From NCBI GenBank assembly GCA_963663375.1, contig OY760195.1:1798001-1862000 (forward strand): a stretch of 64,000 nt of DNA, written 5' to 3'. The notes under the pieces are model-generated. The model did not search any database and was not told where the DNA came from. It worked only from the letters and a program-made list of their open reading frames with translations. How positions within the stretch are numbered: the stretch's first letter is position 1; the number at the start of each line of letters is the position of its first letter. Source of the stretch: JAYREN01 sp963663375 (GTDB lineage: Bacteria; Acidobacteriota; Holophagae; Holophagales; Holophagaceae). The position numbers and the translations under genes are program-made. Of this stretch, positions 24,754-34,176 are shown one piece after another.

Positions 24754-27700
24754 GCGCTCTGCGCGCGCCCTGGCTGGGCTCCTGGAAGGCTCCCTGGGAG
24801 CTGGGTCGAGGTCGACGCTGGGGCGATTGGGCCTGGGCCCTGGCCGCCATCGCCCAGGGCTGGATGCTCGGGGGCCGAGAGGGACGTTGGCCGCAGGTGA
24901 CCTGGAAGACAGGAAAACTGAGGGGCCCCTGGGTGGAGGCCCCGCCCAAAGAATGGAGAGAGCGGCCCGATCCGGCCTGGATCTCGCTGCTGCGTCACGG
25001 GAGCGCCTCCGTGCCCGCGGATCGCCGCGGAAAGCAGGAGGATGAACTCCATGCCTGGTGCTGGCAGGCCCTTCTGGAAGGGGACGGCACCCCCTGGATG
25101 AGCCTCGGCTCCGTGCGCCTGGATCGCTCCGCCCGAGAGCGGTGGATCGCCCCGCTGGGCGCCGTCGACCCGAACGGAGCCCTGCACCTCCCTCCGTTCC
25201 TGGCAGACCTGGTTCCCTCCCCTCTCCACGCCTTGCCCCCCGGGTGGTGGGCCACACTGCTTGGCTCCATGGATGCCGAGGGGCGGCTGCTGCCCGAGGG
25301 AACACCTCCACCCGAACTGCCCTGGAACGAACTCCTCGCCCAAGGCGCAGAGATCTTTCGGCCCCTGGTGCTGAGCGAGCCTCCACCGGCCATTCTCGCC
25401 CTGCGGGGCACCCCTTGGCTCCACGCCGTACCCGGCCTCGGGTTCGTCCTCGCCCCCAGCCTACGGGCCTGGGCCCGGGGCTTCGGAGCCTGCCCCGCGG
25501 CCCTCCAGGAGCTCGTTCCCCCCTCGCTGGCGATGGGCGACCCCGCCTGCTCGCCCATCGCCGAAATCCTCACCGGGGGGATCACCGAATCAACGCCCCT
25601 CCCTGGGGGTTGGCAGCCCTCTGTGCAATTGGATCTGGAAGAGCGGGCCCCCACCACCCCACCACCCGCCTCAGGGGATCCAACCCTCGATCGCCTCCGC
25701 ATGCGCTGGAACGGAGAACCCGTCCCTCCGACCCCGGGCTACCCGACCTGGGGCACCTCGGCCCACCCCTGCGGGGACCCCTTCCACTGGATGGCCGAGG
25801 GGCGCCTCGCCTTCCGGGCCCACGCCATCGAGCGCGCCCTCCGGGCCTTCAGCTGGGCCCATGCCCACTTCCTGCGCCTGGGCAGTTCATTCTGGGCCGA
25901 GCGGGCCGCGGCCAATGCCGGCAGGGCCGCGTTCTTCTGGGGCGATCTGCCGGGCCTCATCCGGTGGCAGGAACTCCAAGGACCGCAGCCGACGCCCTTT
26001 CGGGAATTGAACGAATTGACCCTCCTGGCGGCCCGAGACGAATGGGACAAGGCCCTGCCCCTGATCCGCGCCCTGATCGCCGAGCATCCCGACTTGGAAC
26101 AGGCCTGGATCTTCCTGGGTCAACGGGGCGTGGACACCGGCGAGGTGGACAATGTGTGGGAAGCCCTCCCGAACGTTGCCAACGAGGAGGTTCGAACGCT
26201 CCTCCAGGGCTTCCTGGCGGGTTTTCCGACCTCACCCCCCGCAGACCTCGATCCCGAATTCGCCCTGATCTGGCGCCTCCATCTCGCCTTGCGATACACG
26301 AATGAAGCCGAGGCATTCTGGGTTTGCTGGCAGTCCTGTATCAACCAGCCACTGCGCCTGGGCGTAGGGCTGTCCCTGCTGGAGCGCCTGCCCGCCGAAC
26401 GCACCGCCGCCCGGCTGCTGGACCTCCAAGTGCTGGCGGACCGGCTGGATTCGGCCCGGCACCAGCAGCGGCTGCGGCCCCTCTGGCCCGAGCGGTCCCC
26501 TCAGGAGCCCGATGATCCGGCCTCTCTGCTGAAGGCGGCGCTGGAGGGGCGCGAACATCCCACCTGGCTGATCTGGGGATCTCCGGACCGACCCCAGACC
26601 CTCGGCTTCGGCGCTCCCGCCCCCGAGGGTGCCCTGAGCTACCTGCACCGGGATGGCTCACTGCCGCCCTTCGTGGCCCAGGGCCGCCTCTGGCGCGGCT
26701 TCCCTCTCCATTGGGAAGGGGGCATCGCCGGCCACGCTCTCACGGCCATGGATCCCAACGGTCCGCCGGACGATGGAGCCGAGCTCCGCCTCCTGGCCCC
26801 CTGGCTGGCTCGCCTGGCCCCCCGCGCTGAACCGGAACCGCCGCTCACGGGCGGCGTGCTGCTCGCGGACGGATCGGAACCCATGGCCACCGTGCTCCGC
26901 GAGCTCGCTCGCGTGGCGCCTTCGGAGCTTTCCCTCCTGATCCTGGGCCCCACGGGGAGCGGCAAGGAGCTCACGGCCCGGGAAATCCACCAGCGCTCCG
27001 GCCGCAACGGTCCCCTGGTGCCGGTGAACTGCTCGGCCTTCGCGGAGGGCCTGATGGAATCGGAACTCTTCGGCCATGTCAAAGGCGCCTTCACCGGCGC
27101 CGATCGGGACCGGCGCGGGGCCATCGAGGCCGCCGACCAGGGCACCCTCTTCCTGGATGAGGTGGCGGATCTCTCCCCGCGACTCCAGAGCATGTTCCTC
27201 CGGGTCCTGCAGGAGCGCGAAGTGCGCCGGGTGGGTTCCGACCGGGCCATCCACGTCAACGTGCGGTTCCTGGCCGCCACCCATCGATCTCTCGATGATC
27301 TCGCCGCCTCTGGGACCTTCCGCCGGGACCTGCTCTACCGCCTTCAGGGTTCCATCCTGCGGTTACCTTCTCTGCGGGAGCGGCGTCACGAATTCCCTTA
27401 CCTGATTCCGCGACTGATGGCGCAGATCGCCCGGGAAGGCAGGTACAGGCTCCCGGACACGGCCCCCGGCTTGGCCCAGGCCTTAGCGCGGCTACCCTGG
27501 TCCGGCAACTTTCGGGAATTGCGCCACGCCCTCGAACGGGCCATGCTGCGGTGCGGCGAGGGTCCCCTGAAGATCTGCCACTTCCCCGAACTGCTGGTGC
27601 CCACCATCCAGGAGCGCACCTGGGAGCAGGCCACTCGAGATTTCCAGCGCCGCTTCCTGCTGGACACGCTGCGGCAGCATCGCTTCAGGGTCGCCGAGGC

Positions 27701-27809
27701 CGCCGACAGCCTGGGCCTCACCCGCCCTGCCCTCTACGTGGCCGCCAAACGAATGTCGCTGGATCTCGTGGCGGAGCGGGATCGCTGGGCTGCGGAATCG
27801 ACGGACTAG
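24750..27809 (+). CDS. Sigma-54-type enhancer-binding regulator with very long N-terminal region
   Basis: A 1019-residue protein. Residues ~1-690 match no sensor domain I know; part (~350-480) looks TPR-like (AIERALRAFSWAHAHFLRLG, EWDKALPLIRALIAEHPDLEQAW). The AAA+ domain (~715-945) has Walker A GPTGSGKE, the sigma-54 loop GAFTGAD near 780, Walker B GTLFLDEVADLSP and RRDLLYRL. A Fis-type helix-turn-helix (RVAEAADSLGLTRPALYVAAKR) ends the protein. The GTG start at 24750 gives a 4-base overlap with aroA; an upstream in-frame ATG would lie deep in aroA. Its 3' end overlaps convergent mutL by 4 bases. Confidence 0.85.
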   Translation: MSALRAPWLGSWKAPWELGRGRRWGDWAWALAAIAQGWMLGGREGRWPQVTWKTGKLRGPWVEAPPKEWRERPDPAWISLLRHGSASVPADRRGKQEDELHAWCWQALLEGDGTPWMSLGSVRLDRSARERWIAPLGAVDPNGALHLPPFLADLVPSPLHALPPGWWATLLGSMDAEGRLLPEGTPPPELPWNELLAQGAEIFRPLVLSEPPPAILALRGTPWLHAVPGLGFVLAPSLRAWARGFGACPAALQELVPPSLAMGDPACSPIAEILTGGITESTPLPGGWQPSVQLDLEERAPTTPPPASGDPTLDRLRMRWNGEPVPPTPGYPTWGTSAHPCGDPFHWMAEGRLAFRAHAIERALRAFSWAHAHFLRLGSSFWAERAAANAGRAAFFWGDLPGLIRWQELQGPQPTPFRELNELTLLAARDEWDKALPLIRALIAEHPDLEQAWIFLGQRGVDTGEVDNVWEALPNVANEEVRTLLQGFLAGFPTSPPADLDPEFALIWRLHLALRYTNEAEAFWVCWQSCINQPLRLGVGLSLLERLPAERTAARLLDLQVLADRLDSARHQQRLRPLWPERSPQEPDDPASLLKAALEGREHPTWLIWGSPDRPQTLGFGAPAPEGALSYLHRDGSLPPFVAQGRLWRGFPLHWEGGIAGHALTAMDPNGPPDDGAELRLLAPWLARLAPRAEPEPPLTGGVLLADGSEPMATVLRELARVAPSELSLLILGPTGSGKELTAREIHQRSGRNGPLVPVNCSAFAEGLMESELFGHVKGAFTGADRDRRGAIEAADQGTLFLDEVADLSPRLQSMFLRVLQEREVRRVGSDRAIHVNVRFLAATHRSLDDLAASGTFRRDLLYRLQGSILRLPSLRERRHEFPYLIPRLMAQIAREGRYRLPDTAPGLAQALARLPWSGNFRELRHALERAMLRCGEGPLKICHFPELLVPTIQERTWEQATRDFQRRFLLDTLRQHRFRVAEAADSLGLTRPALYVAAKRMSLDLVAERDRWAAESTD

Positions 27810-29587
27810 ACTCGCCGCCCGAAACTCCGCTCCAACTCGCTCCGCGTGAGCTTCTTGAGGATCGGCCTGCCGTGGGGACAGGTGTGGGGCACCTCGCAGG
27901 CGACCAGATCCTGGATGAGCCGGAGGGCCAATTCCGGCGTCAGGTAGTGGTGCTTCTTGATGGCGGCGCGGCAGGCGAGTTCGGCATTGAGATCCTTGCG
28001 GAAGACATCCAGATCCACGCGACCCTCCTGTTCGAGCCGTGCCAACAAATCCTCCGTGAGGGCCTGGGGGTCGCGGTTCGTGAGGAAATCCGGGAGTCCC
28101 CGCACCACCAAGGCATCCTCGCCGAAACCCTCGCAGACAATGCCGACGCGATTCAATTCCTCGAGGAAGGGCTCCAGGCGGGCCAGGGCTGCCGGTCCCA
28201 GATGCACAACCTGCGGCGGCAGCAGGGGCTGGATCGCGGGCGTGCTGCCCCGCAGGAACAGCTGCTCGTACAGGATGCGCTCATGGGCCACGTGCTGATC
28301 GATGATCCAAAGCTCGGGTTCCGTGGGGCCCGGTACCTCCGCGATCAGGTAGGTGCCATCGAAGGCCCCGAGGTAGGTGACATCCGCACCGTCACTCGGG
28401 GATTCCGCAACCCTGCCCGGCAGGGGGCGCGTCGAGTAGGCGCCGTCCAGCCGATCCTCGTACCTAGCCCCGGTCGCCTCCTGGAGACCGTTCTGGGGAG
28501 AAGTCCACAGATGGGGATGGGTCGCGGCGACGGGCCGAATCGGCAGATCGAATTCCGCTTCCGCGGGTTTGGGCGGCAGGGCCAGCACGGAAGGCAGATC
28601 ACCCTTCAGCTGGGCCCAGGCCTCCCGGAGGGCTCGGCTCACCCAGGGAAAGATGCGCTGGGGATCCCGGAAGCGGACTTCGGCCTTGGTGGGGTGCACA
28701 TTCACATCCACCGCCTCCGCGGGCAGATCCAGGAACAGCACGGCCGCAGGATAGGAACCCTTGGGGAAATAGCCCTGCCAACCATCCGAGATGGCCGCCA
28801 GCAGCAGGCGGTCCCGCACGGCGCGGCCATTCACAAACAGGTAGAGATGATTGCGATCCCGGAAGGAGAGCTCCGGTTTGGACACGTAGCCGCGAATACG
28901 CCAGGGCGGCTGCCCCTCGACGAGACCCACTAGATCCGCGAACTTGTCCCCCAGAAGGGGCGCCAGCCGAGAGCCGGGATCCGTCACGGGGGGCAGCACC
29001 AGGTCTGCGCCCCGATCCGTGCGGATCGTCCATCTCACCTCTGGCGTGGAGAGGGCCAACCGCGTCACCACACCCCACAGATGGGCATGCTCGGTTTCCG
29101 TGGACTTCAGGAAGCGCTTGCGGGCCGGAAGCTGGGCGAAGAGATCCCGCACCGTCACCGTGGTGCCCTGGGCCCTGGGGGCGGGCTGGACCTCCTTGAT
29201 CACCCCGAATTCGCTGCGCAGCCGGTGGCCCGCGCCATCGGATTCGGCGCTATGCAGCTCGAAGCGGGTGACGGAGGCGATGGAAGGCAAGGCCTCGCCC
29301 CGAAAGCCGAAGCTCTCCAGGTGCCCCAGATCGTCCGCCGTGCGCACCTTGCTGGTGGCGTGGCGCTCCAGGGCCAGGTAGAGATCATCCCGCCCCATGC
29401 CGTGACCGTTGTCGGCGATCTCCAGGAGGCGCTTGCCGCCTTCCTCCCAGCGGATTTCGAGGGCCGTTGCCCCGGCGTCCAGGGCGTTTTCCACCAGCTC
29501 CTTCAGGACGGAAGCAGGGCGCTCGACCACTTCCCCCGCCGCGATCTGGTTGGCCACATTGTCTGGAAGGATGCGGATTTTCGGCAT
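27806..29587 (-). CDS. mutL: DNA mismatch repair endonuclease MutL
   Basis: GHKL ATPase of mismatch repair, 593 residues. N-terminal motifs are intact: LKELVENALDAGAT, EIADNGHGM, ERHATSKV, FGFRGEAL. The C-terminal domain has IIDQHVAHERILYEQ, matching the metal-binding endonuclease motif DQHA(x)2E(x)4E, and CPHGRPILKK, so this is a nicking MutL as in bacteria without MutH. Convergent with the activator gene; the stop codons share CTAG. Confidence 0.96.
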   Translation of the reverse strand: MPKIRILPDNVANQIAAGEVVERPASVLKELVENALDAGATALEIRWEEGGKRLLEIADNGHGMGRDDLYLALERHATSKVRTADDLGHLESFGFRGEALPSIASVTRFELHSAESDGAGHRLRSEFGVIKEVQPAPRAQGTTVTVRDLFAQLPARKRFLKSTETEHAHLWGVVTRLALSTPEVRWTIRTDRGADLVLPPVTDPGSRLAPLLGDKFADLVGLVEGQPPWRIRGYVSKPELSFRDRNHLYLFVNGRAVRDRLLLAAISDGWQGYFPKGSYPAAVLFLDLPAEAVDVNVHPTKAEVRFRDPQRIFPWVSRALREAWAQLKGDLPSVLALPPKPAEAEFDLPIRPVAATHPHLWTSPQNGLQEATGARYEDRLDGAYSTRPLPGRVAESPSDGADVTYLGAFDGTYLIAEVPGPTEPELWIIDQHVAHERILYEQLFLRGSTPAIQPLLPPQVVHLGPAALARLEPFLEELNRVGIVCEGFGEDALVVRGLPDFLTNRDPQALTEDLLARLEQEGRVDLDVFRKDLNAELACRAAIKKHHYLTPELALRLIQDLVACEVPHTCPHGRPILKKLTRSELERSFGRRV

Positions 29588-29617
29588 GGAGACCAGTCTA
29601 ACGGGTGGGCGTTCAGG

Positions 29618-30103
29618 TCAGATCAGGAACGCGTCCACCAGAAAGAGCAACGCGAGCCCCACCGCCAGGAGGCCCTTTCCCACGGTGCCTGCCAGAAAGC
29701 CCAGACCGGCGCCCACTCCAGCCTGGAAGGCATCCTTGAGGCTCCGCCGAGAAATGAATCGCTCCGCCAGGACTGCACCCAGGAAGGGGCCCAACAAGAG
29801 ACCCGGAAGCGAGAAAAAAAGCCCGATGATCCCTCCCAGAAGTGCGCCAAGGGTGCCCGCCCGAGTTGCTCCAGCCTTCCGGCTCGCGTAGAGCGTGATG
29901 ACGAAATCCAGGACCAGGCCAAACAAGGCCACCACGATAAAGAAGACCACCGTCCACCAGGAGAGGACCTCCGGAAGGCAGATTCTGTGGATCAGCGCGC
30001 CCATGGCCATGAGCGGCAACCCTGGGAGCCCTGGTAACCAGGCCCCCAGAAAACCCACCCCCAGGAGCAGCGAACTGATCAGCCACGCGGCCCAGGGCGG
30101 CAT
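29618..30103 (-). CDS. DUF456 membrane protein
   Basis: A 161-residue protein, almost wholly hydrophobic, with about four to five helices. GAWLPGLPGLPLMAMGALIHR and GALLGGIIGLFFSLPGLLLGPFLGAVLAE are the DUF456 pattern (two Gly-rich hairpin repeats). Function unknown in the family. It starts 3 bp past the stop of the purine nucleoside phosphorylase gene, so they are probably co-transcribed. Confidence 0.88.
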   Translation of the reverse strand: MPPWAAWLISSLLLGVGFLGAWLPGLPGLPLMAMGALIHRICLPEVLSWWTVVFFIVVALFGLVLDFVITLYASRKAGATRAGTLGALLGGIIGLFFSLPGLLLGPFLGAVLAERFISRRSLKDAFQAGVGAGLGFLAGTVGKGLLAVGLALLFLVDAFLI

Positions 30104-30106
30104 GAC

Positions 30107-30922
30107 TCAGAGCCGAAGGCGCTTCACGAAGTTCCGGACCAGAGCCTCGAAATTGGCGGCGGCGGCTGCACCGGCCTCCAGCACTTCAGTGTGGGTCAGA
30201 GGCTGGGGCAGCATGCCCGCGGCCATGTTGCAAAGGCAACTGATCCCGGCCACCTTCATGCCCTCGTGGCGAGCCACGATCGCTTCGGGCACCGTGCTCA
30301 TGCCTACGGCATCAGCGCCCATGGCGCGGAAGGCGCGGATCTCGGCAGGGGTCTCGAAACTGGGGCCCGTTACGGCGAGATATACCCCTTCCTGGAGGCG
30401 CTGCCCCGTGGCCGTGGCGGCGGCGTGGATCTGCGCCCGCAGGCCCTTATCGTAGGCCTCAGTGAGGTCCTGAAAACGAGGGCCCGGCTCGACATTGGGC
30501 CCGATCAGCGCATTGGTGCCCTGGAGGTTGATGTGATCGCTGAGCACCATCAACTCACCCACTCGGTAGTTCCAGTTGATCGCCCCGGCCGCATTGGTGT
30601 GCAACACGGCCTTCACGCCCAGACGACCATAGAGGCGCATGGGCGCCGTCACGAGGGTCATGGGATTGCCCTCGTAGAAATGGAAACGCCCGGCCTGGAG
30701 CAGCACCTTACGCCCCTCCAGTTCGCAGAAGATCATCTTGCCGGCGTGGCCCTGAACGGTCTGCGCGGGAAAGCCCGGGATCTCCGTGAAGGCGATCGTC
30801 CTCCCAATTTCGGCCTCCGCGCAGTGGGCAAGTTGGCCAAGCCCCGAACCAAGGACCAGGACGATTTCGGGCACGAAGGGTGCGCGATTACGCAGCGCCT
30901 CAAAGGCGAGAGCCAAGTCCAT
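30107..30922 (-). CDS. Purine nucleoside phosphorylase
   Basis: Trimeric-type PNP of 271 residues that cleaves purine nucleosides with phosphate. VLVLGSGLGQLA binds phosphate, VQGHAGKMIF, LQAGRFHFYEG and LHTNAAGAI are conserved, GPSFETPAEIRAFRAMGADAVGMSTVPE holds the base-binding Glu, and SCLCNMAAG the base-binding Asn. The ATG at 30922 follows GGAGG by five bases; the one 12 bases earlier does not. Likely a salvage partner of the CNT transporter in this window, though not linked. Confidence 0.94.
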   Translation of the reverse strand: MDLALAFEALRNRAPFVPEIVLVLGSGLGQLAHCAEAEIGRTIAFTEIPGFPAQTVQGHAGKMIFCELEGRKVLLQAGRFHFYEGNPMTLVTAPMRLYGRLGVKAVLHTNAAGAINWNYRVGELMVLSDHINLQGTNALIGPNVEPGPRFQDLTEAYDKGLRAQIHAAATATGQRLQEGVYLAVTGPSFETPAEIRAFRAMGADAVGMSTVPEAIVARHEGMKVAGISCLCNMAAGMLPQPLTHTEVLEAGAAAAANFEALVRNFVKRLRL

Positions 30923-30947
30923 GGGAACCTCCATAAATGAAGAGAAG

Positions 30948-32885
30948 CTACCGAGGGTCCAACCGCACCGTGATGTTCTGGTCCGCGAGGAGGGTGTCGG
31001 GGCTGATCAGCCGAAACTGGAGGCGATGGAGAACGGCCGTGGTGGCGGGGGGGACCGGCCCCGTGATCGTCTGCAGATCCTGGGAACCGGAGGCTGTGAA
31101 TGTACAGGCCTTGGTGCCGTCCACCCGCACCTCGAGGGAAGCCCCAGCCGGAAGGGCCGGGAGCCCCTGAACCGTCAGCCGGTAGTTGCGATCCTTGGTG
31201 CAGGTGAACTGGGCCAGGTATACCTCGCCCTTGGAGAAGTTGGGATAGACGTTGAGACGATTCAGGTGGGCAATCCCCTGCATTTTGAGGGAAAAGGAGG
31301 GCAGCACCTTGACTGTGGAATTGGGGTCTGTGCCCCAGTTCGCCAGGAATCCAGCCTCCGGCACTAGAGGATCGGGAAGGGTCGCGGTGGAAGTAGGACG
31401 CGGCCACAGGATATCCGGTTCGAGAATCGCCTTGAGGTTGGCATCCGTGAAGAAGGCAGCCAGATCAACGGTATCCGCGGTGCCCCTGGCCTCCTTGAGC
31501 CGGGCCAGCTGGGAATAGAGGCTGCCGATATCGGCGGGCAGGGAGGTGGTGGCCTCCACGGGGGGCACGACTGCGAAGAACCGCCGCAAAGCCGTCTGCG
31601 ACAGGGTCGCCCAGCCCGTGAAGGTGTCGGTCACGGGAGTCAGGACGCCCCCGCTGTTCGTGCCATTGGCGTAGAGGTTGAGCTTCCAGGCGATGGACGC
31701 CACCTTGGCAGCTGAATAGACATCGCTGCCGAGACCCGCGGTGAGACGGATATCCCTGTTGACCGTCCCCCCCGCCGAAGTGTCCGCCAGATAGGGTGAT
31801 TTGAGCAGGATCGCGGCAATGGCGTCCGAGAAGCCCTCCAGCAGGGCCATGTCGGGACGCAGATCCTGGAGGTCGGATCGATCCGCGAGGGGCGTGGTGG
31901 GAGTCAGCGAGGTGAGCCTCTGGCTAACCATGTGGTTCCGGGCGAGCAGGGAGAGAATCACCCCCTCGTCCCAGGCATCGTCATTGGAGGAGGAGGCCCT
32001 CAGGTAGCCGAAATAGGTATTGCTGGTTTTCGTGGGGGTATAGGCCTCCAGGTCGTATTCGACGAAGCTGGGGCCGGAATCCGCGGACGTGACATCGTAA
32101 TGGAGGGACAGCATTTTCCCCGGTGTGGGGTCCCCAATGGTGGAACCAAAGGTGTAGACCGTGTCCAGAATGGCCGCCACCCGGCTGCCCGTACCCGTGC
32201 TCTCCTGGGTGAGGCTGGGAAGCCACGTGGTTACCGGAGGAACGGCAGTCGTAACGGTTTTTTCGATCCGTGTGGAGGTGGGACCGACCCACCAGGGCTG
32301 GGCCAGACCAATGGCGAAATCCACGGTGGCATCAGCGGTGGGAGTGGACGAGGGGGTCTGATCGCCCGCGGGGCTGGTGCCATCAGCCGCCTTCCTTAGA
32401 ACATAGAAGGGGCGCTCGGCGAGGGGAGTCGGATCAGAGATGGAGGAAGCCATGACCCTCACAGAGGATCCGCTCAATGGGCTCATGGAACTCGCGACCT
32501 CAATGAAGGTCGAAACTCCAGGCGCCACGCTAAGGGAATACTTGCCCTCTGCGGTCGTGTTGGTCGAGTTGACCACCTTCCACACGGTCACAGAATTTCC
32601 GCTGGCGTCCGTCTCCACCTTGCCCTGGAAGGCACGTACCGCCACCCCGCGAAGGGGGAGGCTCACGAAATCGGCGGTGTCTGTCTTTAACCCAGTGGGA
32701 ATGCCGTCCGCACCCACCGCCAGGGGCTTTCGAATGTAGGTGACCGTACCCGACACCTTGATACTGGGCGTTTCAGTGCTGGCAGCGGCGTCCTTCTTGC
32801 CTCCGCAGCCCAAACCAAGGGGCAGAAGACAAAGCACGGCGAGGGTCGCCAGGAACCGCCAGGAAGAATGAAGAAACGCCATCAC
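30948..32885 (-). CDS. Large lipoprotein with carboxypeptidase-like (Ig-fold) N-terminus
   Basis: A 645-residue secreted protein not matched to a named family. The lipobox LGLGC puts Cys27 as the lipidated residue. Residues ~40-130 (IKVSGTVTY...LPLRGVAVRAFQGKVETDASG...TTAEGKYSLSVAPG) resemble a CarboxypepD-regulatory-like beta sandwich. The rest is Ser/Thr-rich and largely featureless, with a C-terminal beta region. Probably outer-membrane anchored. It ends 26 bp before the PNP start on the same strand. Confidence 0.75.
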   Translation of the reverse strand: MMAFLHSSWRFLATLAVLCLLPLGLGCGGKKDAAASTETPSIKVSGTVTYIRKPLAVGADGIPTGLKTDTADFVSLPLRGVAVRAFQGKVETDASGNSVTVWKVVNSTNTTAEGKYSLSVAPGVSTFIEVASSMSPLSGSSVRVMASSISDPTPLAERPFYVLRKAADGTSPAGDQTPSSTPTADATVDFAIGLAQPWWVGPTSTRIEKTVTTAVPPVTTWLPSLTQESTGTGSRVAAILDTVYTFGSTIGDPTPGKMLSLHYDVTSADSGPSFVEYDLEAYTPTKTSNTYFGYLRASSSNDDAWDEGVILSLLARNHMVSQRLTSLTPTTPLADRSDLQDLRPDMALLEGFSDAIAAILLKSPYLADTSAGGTVNRDIRLTAGLGSDVYSAAKVASIAWKLNLYANGTNSGGVLTPVTDTFTGWATLSQTALRRFFAVVPPVEATTSLPADIGSLYSQLARLKEARGTADTVDLAAFFTDANLKAILEPDILWPRPTSTATLPDPLVPEAGFLANWGTDPNSTVKVLPSFSLKMQGIAHLNRLNVYPNFSKGEVYLAQFTCTKDRNYRLTVQGLPALPAGASLEVRVDGTKACTFTASGSQDLQTITGPVPPATTAVLHRLQFRLISPDTLLADQNITVRLDPR

Positions 32886-32999
32886 GACCTCGGAAAAGGG
32901 GCCAAAAGCTCAGAGTACCACGGCCCGCCCGCCTTGGCTTGCGAGAAGGACCGATGGTTGAGTGCAGCGAGCTCCCCGAAGGTTCAGGGGCCGGGTGTC

Positions 33000-34034
33000 T
33001 CAGCGGCGGGTGCGGCGCGGGGGAACGGCGGCCTCGTTCTGAGCCATGAGTTCCGCCGGGATCTCTTCCATGTCATCCAGCATGGGCAGGGGATTCTGGT
33101 GATCGCCATCGAAGCGGAGTTCGAAATGCAGGTGGGGGCCCGTTGATTTCCCGGTGCTGCCCACCTCGGCGATCTTTTGACCCCGGCGCACCACATCCCC
33201 GACCTGCACGTAGTTCAGCTTGTGGTGGCCGTAGAGCGTGGTCACGCCATTCCCATGATCCAGCACCACGAAATTGCCGTAGTCCTTGCGGCGCCCAGCA
33301 TCAACCACGCGGCCATCCATGGCCGCGTATACATCGGTGCCCATGGGGGCGGTCAGGTCTACGCCCCGGTGGCTGCCCTGGTAGCGCTGACGAATTTTCC
33401 TTCGGCTGGTCTTAGTCTTCACGCGAACGGTGCGGGTGCGAATGCGAGGGCCCCAGGCGGAGCTGATGGTTCGTGTCTCCACGGGCCAGAGGAGGTCCAG
33501 CTTGGCCCGGTCCGCCGCCTCGAAGGCCAAGACCGGAGTCTCCGTCTCAGGCGCCTTGGGCAGAACGGGCTGCATCTGTGCCGCCATGGCCTTGCGGCCC
33601 TCGGTGGCCACGGGCAGGGAGAGGTTCGCGCCATCCGGCACAGGGAGGAGCGCCGCGGAAGGCAGCACGCGTTCCAGGTGCACGAGGGAGCCCGGACGCA
33701 GGCTCGGAGTCCCCGGCAAGGGGCGCACGGGGACGAAGGGCTTGGCAGAGGGAGAACCCTTCACGGGAAGGGTCGCAGCGCGGAGGGCTTTGCGGTCCGG
33801 GGCCACCCTCATGAGGGTGCCTACGGGAAGTTTGCCCAGGTCCAGGTCCGGATTGAGGTTCTCCAGCTGGGCCAGGGTCAGCTTGAACTGGCGGACGACC
33901 TTGGCGGCAGTCTCCCCTTTGCGGATTCGATGGACACCGCTCTGGGCGGTGGCCTTGGCGACAGGCTTGGCGGCTTCCAGACTCCCGGACATCCCCAGCA
34001 GGGAAAGCGCGAGCACGAGCGGCGAATATCTCAT
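33000..34034 (-). CDS. LysM/M23 peptidoglycan metallopeptidase
   Basis: Secreted protein of 344 residues with a signal peptide (LVLALSLLGMSGSLEA). A LysM-like segment follows (VHRIRKGETAAKVVRQFKLTLAQLENLNPDL), then a long linker, and an M23 domain with zinc motifs SHRGVDLTAP, LYGHHKLNYV and GPHLHFELRFDG. It likely cleaves peptide cross-links or acts as a NlpD/EnvC-like activator. The ATG at 34034 follows GGGAGG; an earlier in-frame ATG would add 24 unconserved residues. The C-terminus is Arg-rich. Confidence 0.9.
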   Translation of the reverse strand: MRYSPLVLALSLLGMSGSLEAAKPVAKATAQSGVHRIRKGETAAKVVRQFKLTLAQLENLNPDLDLGKLPVGTLMRVAPDRKALRAATLPVKGSPSAKPFVPVRPLPGTPSLRPGSLVHLERVLPSAALLPVPDGANLSLPVATEGRKAMAAQMQPVLPKAPETETPVLAFEAADRAKLDLLWPVETRTISSAWGPRIRTRTVRVKTKTSRRKIRQRYQGSHRGVDLTAPMGTDVYAAMDGRVVDAGRRKDYGNFVVLDHGNGVTTLYGHHKLNYVQVGDVVRRGQKIAEVGSTGKSTGPHLHFELRFDGDHQNPLPMLDDMEEIPAELMAQNEAAVPPRRTRR

Positions 34035-34176
34035 GGGGCCTCCCATTTGGTTTCGGGGGGTGGGAACGGGGACGCTAACAAGCCTCCTGGGGGACACTGC
34101 CCCCATGGTGGACGCACTCAGGGTTGGTCAAGGATAGCGAGTCTCAATTGGCGCGGCAAAGGTTATCGTTTTTTGC

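Noticed and set aside
24064..25424. Two overlapping minus-strand frames of about 400 codons opposite aroA and the activator
   Set aside because: They lie opposite two genes with intact motifs and have no recognisable protein.
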